DNA of 64,000 nt from NCBI RefSeq assembly GCF_040222815.1, contig NZ_JAVKCH010000013.1, positions 124,001 through 188,000 on the forward strand, given 5' to 3'. Each line of letters starts with the position of its first letter. The stretch's first letter is position 1. Origin of the DNA: Imperialibacter sp040222815. Lineage in GTDB: Bacteria; Bacteroidota; Bacteroidia; Cytophagales; Cyclobacteriaceae. Positions 24,575 through 34,653 of the stretch are shown here, piece by piece. The position numbers and the translations under genes are program-made. The notes under the pieces are model-generated. The model was not told where the DNA came from. It did no database searches and was given only the letters and a program-made list of their open reading frames with translations.

Positions 24575-25420
24575 TCAATAGTCGATTTGGAGTTTTTCTA
24601 ATGTTTGTACTTTGGTCAAAAGTATTTCTCTGAATTCTGGTACCGCATCATAAAGCACAGGGTTTTGATCAATGAATTTAATTAGGTCGGATATTTTAGA
24701 ATCATTTCGAAGAATAATATGGTTAATATCTTCTATCTTGAATTTGAGCATATAGTGCTGCTCTATATTTTCAGTATAGGACTTTAACTCGTCATCCAGA
24801 CCAGTTTCCATCATACTCATATAAGATTTCGCAGGAATAAACGGTGGAATTATGCCAGGTGGAACATATCTCCACTCTTTTTCATCATAGAACTTTACCG
24901 CATTTTTGTTCTTTTTCCCAATTCTGAAGAGCGTTCCTTCATACGGTTTAATAAAGGAAAGTATATATCTGTAGTGATTTCCAAAGGCCTCGACATTTTT
25001 GAAATGGATGTTTTCTCGGCAGTATTTCTTACTGAAGCCATTAGAAAAGGTTAGACTTCTTTCTTTTATTTCAGGTTCGTATTGCTCAAATATTTTAACC
25101 ATTTCCCAGAGCTGTTCGACCCATTTGGAATTTTTATAAACATAGGCTACAGGCGTAATTCCGTGCTTTTCAGCCCACGATTTTTTCAGCCCAATACCGT
25201 AATCGCCATAAGTGCTGGTATGATTATTAATTTGGCTCAAAGGAATGTCACAAAAACAACTCATGGGAACTGCTAACAAGAAAGCCGCCTTTTTTTGATT
25301 GTAAAGCATGGCGTAGTCCTCTATGCAGTAACTTGGCCTAATCCCATTGACTAAAATTTTAAATAACGTTTTAATTTCGCCCGTAAAATGGAAGAGACTA
25401 TCAGAACTAAGTTTTGACAT
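24575..25420 (-). CDS. AbiGi-like abortive infection family protein
   Basis: A 281-residue protein with the hallmark early segment SCFCDIPLS, followed by YGDYGIGLKKSW. I associate this with the AbiGi family (antitoxin-side protein of lactococcal AbiG phage defence). It begins LFHFTGEIKTLFKIL, a feature also seen in FRG/DUF2971-like proteins, so those are alternatives. The AT-rich sequence and lysine/isoleucine-rich composition differ from neighbours, suggesting transfer. No AbiGii toxin partner lies next to it; the next genes are hipBA and a divergent PLP enzyme. A role in defence is inferred from family and neighbourhood. Confidence 0.65.
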   Translation of the reverse strand: MSKLSSDSLFHFTGEIKTLFKILVNGIRPSYCIEDYAMLYNQKKAAFLLAVPMSCFCDIPLSQINNHTSTYGDYGIGLKKSWAEKHGITPVAYVYKNSKWVEQLWEMVKIFEQYEPEIKERSLTFSNGFSKKYCRENIHFKNVEAFGNHYRYILSFIKPYEGTLFRIGKKNKNAVKFYDEKEWRYVPPGIIPPFIPAKSYMSMMETGLDDELKSYTENIEQHYMLKFKIEDINHIILRNDSKISDLIKFIDQNPVLYDAVPEFREILLTKVQTLEKLQIDY

Positions 25421-25564
25421 GGTTATTTTTTTACCCTTTTGTAAATATACTTTCTTGCAGTTTATCTATTGTAAGCCAGCTTTCAAAAGAGGTTGATGAG
25501 TTGTAAATAATTCCCTTTCCAACCCCAACTCCTTTTTCTATCTTCAGCCCAAAATTTAGCCCCC

Positions 25565-26725
25565 ATGGATTTATCATATATCATCAACGAACTAGGCGAG
25601 GACAGAGAAAACTACTACCGCTCCGTGTCGCCACCCATCATGATGTCGTCCAACTTTTGTTTCGACAACATCAAAGACATGCAGGAAAGCCTGGAGTTTG
25701 AACACGAAATTCCATTTTATACCCGTGGGGTAAATCCAACCACTGCCATTCTGCAAAAGAAAATAGCAGCACTGGAAAAGACAGAGGACGCACTCATCTT
25801 CGCCAGCGGAAGCGCAGCCATTGGAGCTGCTGTGATGGCTAACTTGAGTCAGGGCGACCATGTGGTGTGCGTCGAAAAGCCTTACAGCTGGACAAACAAA
25901 TTGCTCAACCAGTTGCTTCCCCGATTTGGGGTGACGGCTACCATGGTAGACGGGACTGATCCCAAAAATTACGAGAGGGCTATCAGACCCTCCACGAAAA
26001 TTCTTTATCTCGAAAGCCCCAACTCCTGGACATTCGAACTGCAAGACATTGAGGCAGTGGTGAAGATCGCCAAGAAACATGGGCTGCTGACCATTATCGA
26101 CAATAGCTATGCTTCTCCCATCAATATGAACCCTGCTGAAATGGGTGTCGACATCGTTACTCACTCAGCGTCCAAATACCTCAATGGCCATAGCGACCTG
26201 GTAGCAGGCGTACTTTGTGCCACCAAGGAAATGACGACCAGGATATTCAAGTCAGAGTTCATGACACTTGGAGGGATCATTTCACCAATGAATGCCTGGC
26301 TGATGCTGCGTGGGCTGCGCACTTTACCGATACGTATGGAGAGGGCAGAAAAATCAACAGCGACCATCATCGACTTTCTTGCCAATCACGAAAAGGTAGG
26401 CAAAATCTACTATCCGTTCCACCCTAGCCACCCACAGTATGAGCTGGCTAAAAGGCAAATGAAGCGGGGGACTGGCCAATTTACTATTCAACTAAAAACT
26501 GAAAAGCCTGATGAGATCATTCGTTTTTGCGACTCTTTGAAGACTTTCTACCTTGCGTGTTCATGGGGAGGGCATGAATCATTGATCTTTCCGGCCGTTG
26601 CCATGGTCGAGTCAATGAATTACAAGAATGCCACAACACCGTTGAACATGATTCGTTTCTATGTCGGCCTGGAAGAAACTGATTATCTTATAGCTGACCT
26701 AAAACAAGCATTTGACAAAATTTAA
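25565..26725 (+). CDS. Cys/Met metabolism PLP-dependent enzyme (trans-sulfuration family)
   Basis: 386 residues of the cystathionine gamma-synthase/beta-lyase/methionine gamma-lyase family (PLP fold type I). Landmarks are YTRGVNPTTAILQKKIAALE, FASGSAAIGAAVMA, the pyridine-ring aspartate in TIIDNSYASP, and the Schiff-base lysine K204 in HSASKYLNGHSD. FYVGLEETDYLIADL closes the protein. The exact reaction (gamma-lyase, beta-lyase or synthase) cannot be told from these motifs. The stop overlaps the start of the DUF5686 gene by 14 nt; no functional link between the two is obvious. Confidence 0.92.
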   Translation: MDLSYIINELGEDRENYYRSVSPPIMMSSNFCFDNIKDMQESLEFEHEIPFYTRGVNPTTAILQKKIAALEKTEDALIFASGSAAIGAAVMANLSQGDHVVCVEKPYSWTNKLLNQLLPRFGVTATMVDGTDPKNYERAIRPSTKILYLESPNSWTFELQDIEAVVKIAKKHGLLTIIDNSYASPINMNPAEMGVDIVTHSASKYLNGHSDLVAGVLCATKEMTTRIFKSEFMTLGGIISPMNAWLMLRGLRTLPIRMERAEKSTATIIDFLANHEKVGKIYYPFHPSHPQYELAKRQMKRGTGQFTIQLKTEKPDEIIRFCDSLKTFYLACSWGGHESLIFPAVAMVESMNYKNATTPLNMIRFYVGLEETDYLIADLKQAFDKI

Positions 26726-29246
26726 CGTTCTGGCGTTCCTAATTGCAGGAATCAATCTTCTGATTGGAGGGGCTTCGTATGCCCAAAGCATCAAGGGAAT
26801 TGTGATCGACGAGAAAGGTGAGCCACTGCCTTTCACCACCATTTATGTGGGAGGCACTTCTACAGGTGTTTCTACCAATCAGGACGGAGACTACGAGCTT
26901 TCTCTGGACCCTGGCCCCTACGATATCGTTTTTCAGTATGTTGGCTACAAGCGCCAGGTGCAGGAGGTCGTTGTCATTCCTGGGAAGACCTACATGTTGA
27001 ATGTGCAGCTTCTTCCGGAAGCCTATCAACTGCGGGAGGTGGTGGTTAATTCTAAAGACAAGGATCCTGCTTATGCAGTGATAAGGGAGGCTATCAGAAA
27101 ACGCAAGTACCATCTTACTGAAGTCAACGCATTTTCGTGCAGGGTCTATATCAAAGGCAATCAGCATCTTGATAATATCCCCAACAGTGTATTGGGTTAC
27201 ACCATCCCTCTCGACACAGGCATCGTGTATCTTTCTGAATCGGTGTCAGACTTGTCGTACATCTTTCCCGACAAATACAGTGAGCGGATGATCTCTTCCC
27301 GGGTCAGTGGACAAAGCAAGGCCTTCAGCTTCAATATGGCCTCCGAGATGTATGTCAACTTCTACAACAATCTGCTTGGAATGGAGGGGCTTACCGAAAG
27401 AGGCTTTGTCTCCCCCATTGCCAACAACGCTTTTTTCTTTTATGACTATAAACTTCGTGGCGCTTTTCAGGAGGGAGATTATCTCATCAATAAGATCGAG
27501 GTAATACCGAAAAGGGCAAATGACCCTGTTTTCAGTGGTTTTATTTATATCGTTGAAGACAGTTGGAGCATTCATAGCATTGACCTTGTGCTACCGCAGA
27601 AGAAACAGATCGAATTTGTAGACAGCCTTCGCATCCGTCAGCAGTATGCGCCTTTGGATCTGGGCATCTGGATGATGTTGTCTCAAAGATTTGATTTCAG
27701 GATCGGGGCGTTTGGTTTTCATGGAAACGGATACTTTGTTGGGGTGTACTCCAATTATAAGATAGAGCCAAGGTACAAGCTGGACGCAGTAAATAAATTG
27801 ACCGGCCCAACAGTCGAACAGGTTGATACGCTTACGAAAAATGATGTAAAGCTGTTCCCTAAGCCAAAAAAGAGTTTCGGCAAGGAGGTGCTCGTAATCG
27901 AAGAAGATGCTAACAAGAGAGAGGACGTGTATTGGGAGAAAATTCGGCCGATACCACTCAACGATTACGAAATACGTGACTATAAAATCAAAGATAGTCT
28001 GCTAGTGATAAAAGAGTCTAAGCCATTTAAAGACTCTATGGATGACAAAAGAAATAACTTCAACCTTGTGAAGCTTTTTGTTTCAGGTTACAGATACAAT
28101 AGAAGCTACAAGAGAGATTTTCTTTCGTTTGATCCGTTAATCAAAGCTATTCAGTACAACACTGTGGAAGGCATAGTGACGAATCTGGATGTGAACTATA
28201 CCAAATACTATGAGAACAATAAGTTTTACCGGATCACTCCGGCCATCAGATATGGATTCGGCTCAGGAAAGCTCTACGGACGACTGGGGGCTACCTACTA
28301 TTACGATCCAAAGAAGTTTTCGAGCGCACAAGTAGATTTCGGACAGTTTGTCTATCAATTTAATCAGGCCGATCCGATAGTTTCTTATGTAAACACCGCC
28401 GAGACATTGGTAGGGGGCAGGAACCTGATCAAGTTATTTGAAAAGACTTATGTAAGCACGAGATACCGCACAGAATTGTGGAATGGCGTTTTGTTTACTG
28501 GCCGGTTTAGTTGGGAGAAAAGGGTGCAGTTGTACAACACCTCATTCCTTTCCATTCTGAAAGAGGAGAACCGTATTTTTACCCCGAATGCTCCTAAAAA
28601 TTTGGAACTGGCCGATACAAGTTTCCCTACGCATGAGGCAGCCATTGTCGATTTGTCCATCATTTATCACCCGGGCCAGCGATATATTTCACGACCCGAC
28701 CAAAAGGTATTGCTGGTTAACAAATGGCCATCTTTCACTTTCAATTATGTGAAGGGTTTGAATGGATTACTGGGATCGGATGTCGACTACGACAGGGTGT
28801 CGGCCAAAATCAGCGATGAGATTTCACAGGGCTTGTTTGGCATGGGGAGATTGACACTCGAATCGGGCTTTTTCCCTGGTAAAAAAGTAGCCTACTTCAT
28901 GGACTACAGGCAATTCAACGGCAACGCGACACTCTACGCCAGGTTTGAACCCGGCAACTTCCAACTGCTTGATTACTATCTCTACAGCTCGCTAAAGCCG
29001 TACTTTATGGGGCAGTATGAACACCATTTTGATGGCTTCATTGTCAATAAATTACCTCTTCTGCGTAAAACGAAACTACAAGCCGTAGGCTCGGTCAATT
29101 ACCTGCGTGCCGGCACGGTCGACCACTACACAGAAATCGGGATCGGCCTTGAACATATTCTGAAAATTCTCAGAGTGGATTTCTACACTTCTTTTATTGG
29201 AAGGCAACACCAGGCCATCGGGTTCAAAGGGGGGCTTGGTTTCTGA
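26712..29246 (+). CDS. DUF5686 outer-membrane protein with carboxypeptidase-like N-terminal domain
   Basis: 844 residues: signal peptide ending SYAQ, a carboxypeptidase-regulatory-like domain (about 25-110; GIVIDEKGEPLPFTTIYVGG, DGDYELSLDPGPYDIVFQYVG), then the DUF5686 region from DPAYAVIREAIRKRKYH. A C-terminal set of beta-strands ends in aromatic GLGF, like outer-membrane barrels. The start is TTG, 14 nt inside the preceding gene; no ATG upstream of the signal peptide fits. DUF5686 proteins are common in Bacteroidota and poorly characterised, proposed to be envelope barrels. It converges tail to tail with the type IX cargo gene with no base between stops. Confidence 0.85.
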   Translation: MTKFNVLAFLIAGINLLIGGASYAQSIKGIVIDEKGEPLPFTTIYVGGTSTGVSTNQDGDYELSLDPGPYDIVFQYVGYKRQVQEVVVIPGKTYMLNVQLLPEAYQLREVVVNSKDKDPAYAVIREAIRKRKYHLTEVNAFSCRVYIKGNQHLDNIPNSVLGYTIPLDTGIVYLSESVSDLSYIFPDKYSERMISSRVSGQSKAFSFNMASEMYVNFYNNLLGMEGLTERGFVSPIANNAFFFYDYKLRGAFQEGDYLINKIEVIPKRANDPVFSGFIYIVEDSWSIHSIDLVLPQKKQIEFVDSLRIRQQYAPLDLGIWMMLSQRFDFRIGAFGFHGNGYFVGVYSNYKIEPRYKLDAVNKLTGPTVEQVDTLTKNDVKLFPKPKKSFGKEVLVIEEDANKREDVYWEKIRPIPLNDYEIRDYKIKDSLLVIKESKPFKDSMDDKRNNFNLVKLFVSGYRYNRSYKRDFLSFDPLIKAIQYNTVEGIVTNLDVNYTKYYENNKFYRITPAIRYGFGSGKLYGRLGATYYYDPKKFSSAQVDFGQFVYQFNQADPIVSYVNTAETLVGGRNLIKLFEKTYVSTRYRTELWNGVLFTGRFSWEKRVQLYNTSFLSILKEENRIFTPNAPKNLELADTSFPTHEAAIVDLSIIYHPGQRYISRPDQKVLLVNKWPSFTFNYVKGLNGLLGSDVDYDRVSAKISDEISQGLFGMGRLTLESGFFPGKKVAYFMDYRQFNGNATLYARFEPGNFQLLDYYLYSSLKPYFMGQYEHHFDGFIVNKLPLLRKTKLQAVGSVNYLRAGTVDHYTEIGIGLEHILKILRVDFYTSFIGRQHQAIGFKGGLGF

Positions 29247-31826
29247 TCAGCGTTCGATAGACAGCACACCATTGAAGGATCGCTGCGAATACTTTACCAT
29301 ATAATAGTAAACGCCACTCGGTAGCTTGTCGCCGTTCCAAACAAAATCCCTTTGCCTCGTCATATATACGTTGGTTCCTTCCCTTGTCAACACCCTGAAA
29401 AACTGAAACTGGTCATCGCAGTTGTCAACCGGTAAATCAGGGATGGAGTAGGTGTCGTTAATGCCATCGCCATTCGGGGTGAAGATATTGGCTGGGAGAA
29501 ATTCGCTCGGACTTTCACGGTCAATCAGGTCTATAAAAATCGACAAAGTGTCAAATTTTGGGTTGGGGCATCGGGTGTCCCAGGAGAGGAAGGAAACCTT
29601 GTAGGAAAGCTCCCTGGCTTCATCAAATAAAAAGCACTCTGGCGCCCAACGGAGAAACCCTTTGGCCTGGCCCTGCCCTTCCACACGGTTGAATTCAAAA
29701 GTTTCTGATGGCGGCAAAGGCACACCATCAAGAAGATCGATGGAAAGAAAGTCATTGTCGGGGTCAGTGGAGGTCACCTCCAGTTCAATCGACTCCAGAC
29801 TGTTGATGGTGACCCTGTCGTTTTCAACACCAGCGATGGTAATCACTGGCGATTCATTGGTTGCCTGGAACACATTGATCTTGAGACTAATGACATCGGT
29901 TTCGGTTTGCAGGCAAAAATCATTGTCGGCAGCAACAAAGTTTACTTCAAAGTAGTCCTGTACCTCCGTGTCGATCAGGTCGCAGCCCAGGTTCCAACTG
30001 AAGGTAGTGTTCACCTCGCCCGGTCCGGACACCGGGGTGAAGTTGATCAGGTAGTCCTCGAAGCTGAAGTTCACAGGTACCGCTATCAGGTCGATCACAT
30101 CCCCATCTGCGTCGGTGGCGGTCACTGGAAAGGATAAATTGGTTCCGACGGGAATCTGTAAGTCGTAAGAGCCAAGTGTGGTTGAGAGCTTGGGCGGGTT
30201 GTTGACAGGTAAATTGACAGTAAGCGAGACCTGAATTTCATCCCGGGAGTTGTCCATGCAGAAATCGTTGTCCGACAGCCGAAGTGTGAAATCAAACTGA
30301 TTTTTCACACCGAAAGGAAAGCTTCCGCAGCCAGTTTCCCATTCAAATACTGCCTCAATTGACCCTGCTTCATCTTTATCGATACTGACTTTCATGCCCC
30401 ATTCTTCAGGGTCAAAATCACTTGCCACAATGTCAAGCACCATCGTCTCATCGTCCAGGTCAATCCCCTCCAATGGCAGGCTGTAGCTAATGCCCTCATC
30501 AAGTGTCAGGTTGATAATTTTGCTCGTCTGGTTGACATAACGGGGTGCCTGGTTGGGTGGTGGCTCCACAATTACAGCCAGTCTCACGGTGTCCATTTGC
30601 GGCAGGGGACAAGCATCGTCGGCAGCAATCAGATCAATCAAGTATGGGCCGTCACTCACATAAGGACACTTTGAAAGGCATACTTGAAGATTGAGAATAT
30701 CCTCAGAAGTAGCGAGGTAGCCTTCTTTAATGGTGAATATGCCCTCTACCTCACCGTCAAAATTCACTCCCACCGCCCTCATTTTGATATTTTTATCCCC
30801 AACAGGGTCGGTCACCTGTATGTCAAAGCATTTGTTGTCGCCCGCCTGGAATACCAGCGTATCTCTAATCACGGAATTAAAACTCAAGGACCCAGGCACA
30901 CGGACTTTAAGGTTTGGTGGGGGTTCTGGATTGCAGCCATCCACCACCAGCATCTGAAAATCCCTTCTTACCTCACCTATTTTCTCCCCTTTTCTAAACT
31001 CCTTACACAAGACGGAGAATACGTACAAGCCAATTTTCTCTGGCTTCACAGTGATGAATCCCTTGTTGGTAATTCTCAGCGATGGGCTGCCAGGTATCAC
31101 ATGCTCAATATCTATGTTCTGTGCCCATATGACCTCAGGGTGAGGCGTCGGTTGGGGAATCGGCAAAGCCTGTAAAGCAGAACTGTTCAACGGAGTCACA
31201 AGGGTGTAGGCCAATGAGTCCCCGTCCAGATCAACACCAGCAAAATCGGTGTAATACAATTGGTTAACGCATGCGTAATCGCTCAACGGTGGAAAAAGGG
31301 ACGGTGAGGAATTGACAAAGGGTCGGCCATTTTTTACCACAGGCGGGAACTCCAGGTAGTAGGTTTGCCCAGCCCCAATGGAGTTGACGATGTTGACAAT
31401 TCCGGCATTCCGGCAACATCTTTCCCACACAACATAGTAGCCTTCCGAGTCGCTGAAGTTTTCCGGCAACAGCTCTATTTCTCTCGTGTAGAATGCCCGA
31501 AGGGTTTTCAGTTCATCCAGCGAACACTCAATATTGGTGTAGGGCACAGTGGCTCGGTCAGTGAGGAAGAGTGTGTCTCTTCTCATGAAAGCGTTGTCCG
31601 ACTTTCTGTAGATATAAGCCAGCAGTCCTGGCTCGGGCCCTGGATTAGCACTTTGTGCCTGATCAAAGTACTGGATCAGATTGAGGTTGTACCTGAAGCC
31701 CTGCACGTGAACCAACTCCAACTCGCCGCCGACGATATGGTTGGCTAAAGACGTCCCGCCACCCAGCCACCAAAGAAGTATAAAAAGAACTGTTGCGAAT
31801 TTTGCTATGCGGTAACGTTTAATCAT
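29247..31826 (-). CDS. Type IX secretion cargo with gliding-motility C-terminal domain
   Basis: 859 residues: signal peptide ending SLAN, a region beginning HIVGGELELVHVQG seen in large gliding-associated surface proteins, several cadherin/Ig-like repeats with Asp-rich turns (LDEGISYSLPLEGIDLDDE, VTATDADGDVIDLIAV, VTSTDPDNDFLSIDLLDG), and the type B sorting domain. That domain starts FLPANIFTPNGDGINDTYSI and ends GVYYYMVKYSQRSFNGVLS. It is expected on the cell surface or released; adhesion is likely but unproven. No motility or secretion machinery genes are in the window. Confidence 0.92.
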   Translation of the reverse strand: MIKRYRIAKFATVLFILLWWLGGGTSLANHIVGGELELVHVQGFRYNLNLIQYFDQAQSANPGPEPGLLAYIYRKSDNAFMRRDTLFLTDRATVPYTNIECSLDELKTLRAFYTREIELLPENFSDSEGYYVVWERCCRNAGIVNIVNSIGAGQTYYLEFPPVVKNGRPFVNSSPSLFPPLSDYACVNQLYYTDFAGVDLDGDSLAYTLVTPLNSSALQALPIPQPTPHPEVIWAQNIDIEHVIPGSPSLRITNKGFITVKPEKIGLYVFSVLCKEFRKGEKIGEVRRDFQMLVVDGCNPEPPPNLKVRVPGSLSFNSVIRDTLVFQAGDNKCFDIQVTDPVGDKNIKMRAVGVNFDGEVEGIFTIKEGYLATSEDILNLQVCLSKCPYVSDGPYLIDLIAADDACPLPQMDTVRLAVIVEPPPNQAPRYVNQTSKIINLTLDEGISYSLPLEGIDLDDETMVLDIVASDFDPEEWGMKVSIDKDEAGSIEAVFEWETGCGSFPFGVKNQFDFTLRLSDNDFCMDNSRDEIQVSLTVNLPVNNPPKLSTTLGSYDLQIPVGTNLSFPVTATDADGDVIDLIAVPVNFSFEDYLINFTPVSGPGEVNTTFSWNLGCDLIDTEVQDYFEVNFVAADNDFCLQTETDVISLKINVFQATNESPVITIAGVENDRVTINSLESIELEVTSTDPDNDFLSIDLLDGVPLPPSETFEFNRVEGQGQAKGFLRWAPECFLFDEARELSYKVSFLSWDTRCPNPKFDTLSIFIDLIDRESPSEFLPANIFTPNGDGINDTYSIPDLPVDNCDDQFQFFRVLTREGTNVYMTRQRDFVWNGDKLPSGVYYYMVKYSQRSFNGVLSIER

Positions 31827-31940
31827 TAGTTGCTAAACAATCTACTCTTCGAATCCCCTGTACCTAAAATTAGATGAAAGACTACAAATAATGACCAATA
31901 GTTGAAGAAAGCTTTTTGCTCGCTCTGTGATGAGCAGTCA

Positions 31941-32237
31941 CTATCGATCCTGAGCGTTCTCTTCCATTGCCTTCTTTTTGCTAAACAACCGCTTTCTGTT
32001 TTTGATACCAATAACGATTACTGCTAGCAAGGGAAAGAAGAGAAAGTACTCATTTCTCCAGTTTCCGGACGAATACAGGTATGTGCCTGCGCTGATGATG
32101 ATTGTCCATTTGAGAACGACGTAGCCCACCATGAGAAGTACGGTGTTACGGGAAAGAATCTTCATTGCCTTCATTTTGTTTGCGTTATTTAAAGTATTTA
32201 CGAGCGGGATATTATTTAGTTTAGTTTTAGCTAACAT
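31941..32237 (-). CDS. Small two-helix membrane protein, unknown function
   Basis: Up to 98 residues; the core has two hydrophobic helices (about 34-53 and 66-81) and a basic C-terminal tail NRKRLFSKKKAMEENAQDR. The start is uncertain: ATG at 32237, 32174 or 32165. The first 22 residues of the longest form look poorly conserved in character, and MKAMKIL is a better beginning. No family recognised. Flanked by the type IX cargo gene downstream and the DPP IV gene divergently upstream. Confidence 0.6.
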   Translation of the reverse strand: MLAKTKLNNIPLVNTLNNANKMKAMKILSRNTVLLMVGYVVLKWTIIISAGTYLYSSGNWRNEYFLFFPLLAVIVIGIKNRKRLFSKKKAMEENAQDR

Positions 32238-32293
32238 TTTATTTAGATGTAACTAAAATAAAACGAATGAATGCTATTGTTACATCATCGGCA

Positions 32294-32323
32294 TTTGCTG
32301 TTGGTCGAATATTTATACTTTTG
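32294..32323 (+). promoter_or_regulatory. Promoter of the DPP IV gene
   Basis: TTTG at 32294-32297, 18 nt, then TACTTTTG at 32316-32323. This matches the Bacteroidota primary-sigma form TTTG-N19-21-TAnnTTTG within one base of spacing and lies 21 nt before the start codon, giving a very short leader. Confidence 0.6.
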
Positions 32324-32344
32324 GAGCCATAAAATGGAATTGCT

Positions 32345-34591
32345 ATGAAGAAGCTAGTAGGTGCTATTTTTCACTCAATGCTCCTGGTGATAGGGTTTAC
32401 TGCAAAGGCTCAGGACTCTGGGACGCTCACCCTCGAAAGGATATTTAGTTCTAATGAATTCAGAGGTGAGTGGTTTGGGCAGCTTGCCTGGTTTGAGGAA
32501 GGAAACGCTTATACCACGCTGGAGCAGTCAGAAACGGTTTCTGGAGGATATGAGATAGTCAAAAACAACACTGCAACTGGCGAAAGGTTGGTGCTGGTAA
32601 AAGCATCTGATTTGGTGCCTGCCGGAAGTCGGCAAGGGCTCGAAGTGGAAGACTATACCTGGTCTGACGATAAAAGCAAACTGCTTATTTACACCAATTC
32701 TGCCAGGGTGTGGAGGCTCAACACCAAAGGCGATTACTGGGTGCTTGACCTTGCTACCAAAAAATTGACACAGTTGGGAGGAAGCAATGCAAAGCCATCT
32801 ACCTTGATGTTTGCCAAGTTCTCTCCCGATGGAAGCAAAGTGGGTTATGTGAGAGAGCATAATGTGTATGTGGAGTCGCTGGCGGATGGCAAAATTACTG
32901 CACTTACTACCGATGGCACTGACCGCATTATCAATGGCACCTTCGACTGGGTATATGAGGAAGAGTTTGGCTGCCGTGATGGCTTTCAGTGGAGCCCCGA
33001 CGGAAGCCAAATCGCCTACTGGCGAATTGACGCCAGGTCTATTCGCAATTTCTTAATGATCAATAATACGGATTCAATCTACTCATACACAATCCCCGTA
33101 GAGTACCCGAAAGCAGGTGAGAAACCTTCGGAAGCAAAGATTGGAGTGGTGAGCGCAGCAGGTGGGTCGACCCAATGGATGAACATTGCTGGCGACCCCA
33201 CTAATAACTACGTACCTCGCATGATTTGGAACGCAGACTCAAAATCATTGCTGGTGCAGCAGCTAAACCGTCAGCAAAACCACAACCAGGTGCTTAAGTG
33301 CTTCGTGGCCGATGGCAGGGTAGAAAAAGTGTATGAGGAAAAAGACCCAGCCTGGCTCGATGCCGTTGATGACTTTCAATTAATGAACAACGGGAGGTCT
33401 TTTACCTGGGTGAGTGAGAAAAGCGGATGGCGGGCTGCCTATTTGATAACGGGGTCTGAGGAGAAGCTTATTTCGCCAGCAGATTTCGATATGATCAATA
33501 TCGAGCAGATCGATGAAAAGGGAGGATGGCTCTATTTCATGGCTTCGCCCGACAATGCGACTCAAAATTACCTTTACAGAATAAGGCTCAGTGGAAAGGG
33601 CAAGGCCGAAAGGTTGTCACCTGCTGATCAACCAGGTACTCACAGTTATGAGGTTGCTCCCAATGGCAAGTATGCCCAGCATTCGTATTCTAGCGAAGGT
33701 GTGCCTCCCATTATGGACTTGGTGTCGTTGCCTGATCATAAGGTCATCAAAACATTTGTGACCAATAAAGTACTCGCCGCCAAAGTGGAGGCGCTGAGCA
33801 AAGACAAAACTGAGTTCTTCCAGGTGACTGGGGACAATGGGGTTACCATGGATGCCTACATGATCAAACCGGTCGGTTTTGATCCGTCTAAAAAGTACCC
33901 GGTGCTTTTTCATGTGTATGGCGAGCCTGCTGGTCAAACCGTACATGACGCATGGGGTGGCAGCGGCTATTTGTGGCATTTGATGTTGGCGCAGCAGGGC
34001 TACATCATCATGAGCGTCGATAACAGAGGTACACCAGGCCCGAAGGGTAGGGAATGGCGCAAGTGTGTGTATGGCCAGATCGGCGTGCTCTCTTCAGAAG
34101 ACCAGGCGGCTGCCCTACGCAAAATAAAGGAAACGTATTCCTTTGTGGATGGCGAAAGAATAGGCATTTGGGGCTGGAGTGGCGGCGGCTCCATGACGCT
34201 CAATATGATGTTTCGATACCCTGACCTTTATCACACAGGCATGTCGGTGGCGCCGGTGGCAGATCAGCGTCTCTACGACAATATTTATCAGGAGCGTTAT
34301 TCAGGAGTACCTCAACTGATGCCAGAGAGCTACGAGAAAGGTTCGCCGGTTAATTTTGCCAAAAACCTGAAAGGCAACCTGCTGGTGATGCATGGCACCG
34401 GCGATGACAACGTGCATTATCAAAACACCGAGGTGCTGGTGAATGAGCTGATTAAGTACAACAAGATTTTTTCAATGATGAGCTACCCCAACCGGTCACA
34501 TGGCATTTACGAAGGGAAAAATACCAGCAGGCATGTCAGAGAAATCCTGACCAACTACCTGAAGAACAATCTTCCGGCCGGGCCAAGGTAA
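32345..34591 (+). CDS. Dipeptidyl peptidase IV (S9 family)
   Basis: 748 residues with signal peptide (ending AKAQ). The N-terminal beta-propeller carries the substrate-amino-group motif FDWVYEEEFG, followed by an alpha/beta-hydrolase domain. The catalytic serine S612 lies in GWSGGG (GWSYGG in the classical enzymes). The acid lies in GTGDDNVH and H719 in NRSHGIY. It removes X-Pro or X-Ala dipeptides from peptides in the periplasm or at the surface. The Tyr-to-Gly change next to the serine is unusual for DPP IV but should not abolish activity. Monocistronic, with its own promoter. Confidence 0.93.
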   Translation: MKKLVGAIFHSMLLVIGFTAKAQDSGTLTLERIFSSNEFRGEWFGQLAWFEEGNAYTTLEQSETVSGGYEIVKNNTATGERLVLVKASDLVPAGSRQGLEVEDYTWSDDKSKLLIYTNSARVWRLNTKGDYWVLDLATKKLTQLGGSNAKPSTLMFAKFSPDGSKVGYVREHNVYVESLADGKITALTTDGTDRIINGTFDWVYEEEFGCRDGFQWSPDGSQIAYWRIDARSIRNFLMINNTDSIYSYTIPVEYPKAGEKPSEAKIGVVSAAGGSTQWMNIAGDPTNNYVPRMIWNADSKSLLVQQLNRQQNHNQVLKCFVADGRVEKVYEEKDPAWLDAVDDFQLMNNGRSFTWVSEKSGWRAAYLITGSEEKLISPADFDMINIEQIDEKGGWLYFMASPDNATQNYLYRIRLSGKGKAERLSPADQPGTHSYEVAPNGKYAQHSYSSEGVPPIMDLVSLPDHKVIKTFVTNKVLAAKVEALSKDKTEFFQVTGDNGVTMDAYMIKPVGFDPSKKYPVLFHVYGEPAGQTVHDAWGGSGYLWHLMLAQQGYIIMSVDNRGTPGPKGREWRKCVYGQIGVLSSEDQAAALRKIKETYSFVDGERIGIWGWSGGGSMTLNMMFRYPDLYHTGMSVAPVADQRLYDNIYQERYSGVPQLMPESYEKGSPVNFAKNLKGNLLVMHGTGDDNVHYQNTEVLVNELIKYNKIFSMMSYPNRSHGIYEGKNTSRHVREILTNYLKNNLPAGPR

Positions 34592-34653
34592 AGCTGGCAA
34601 TTTTTGTTACATCCTTAGTTTTCCTTTTGGGCAAAGCGTAATTTTGCGGCCCT

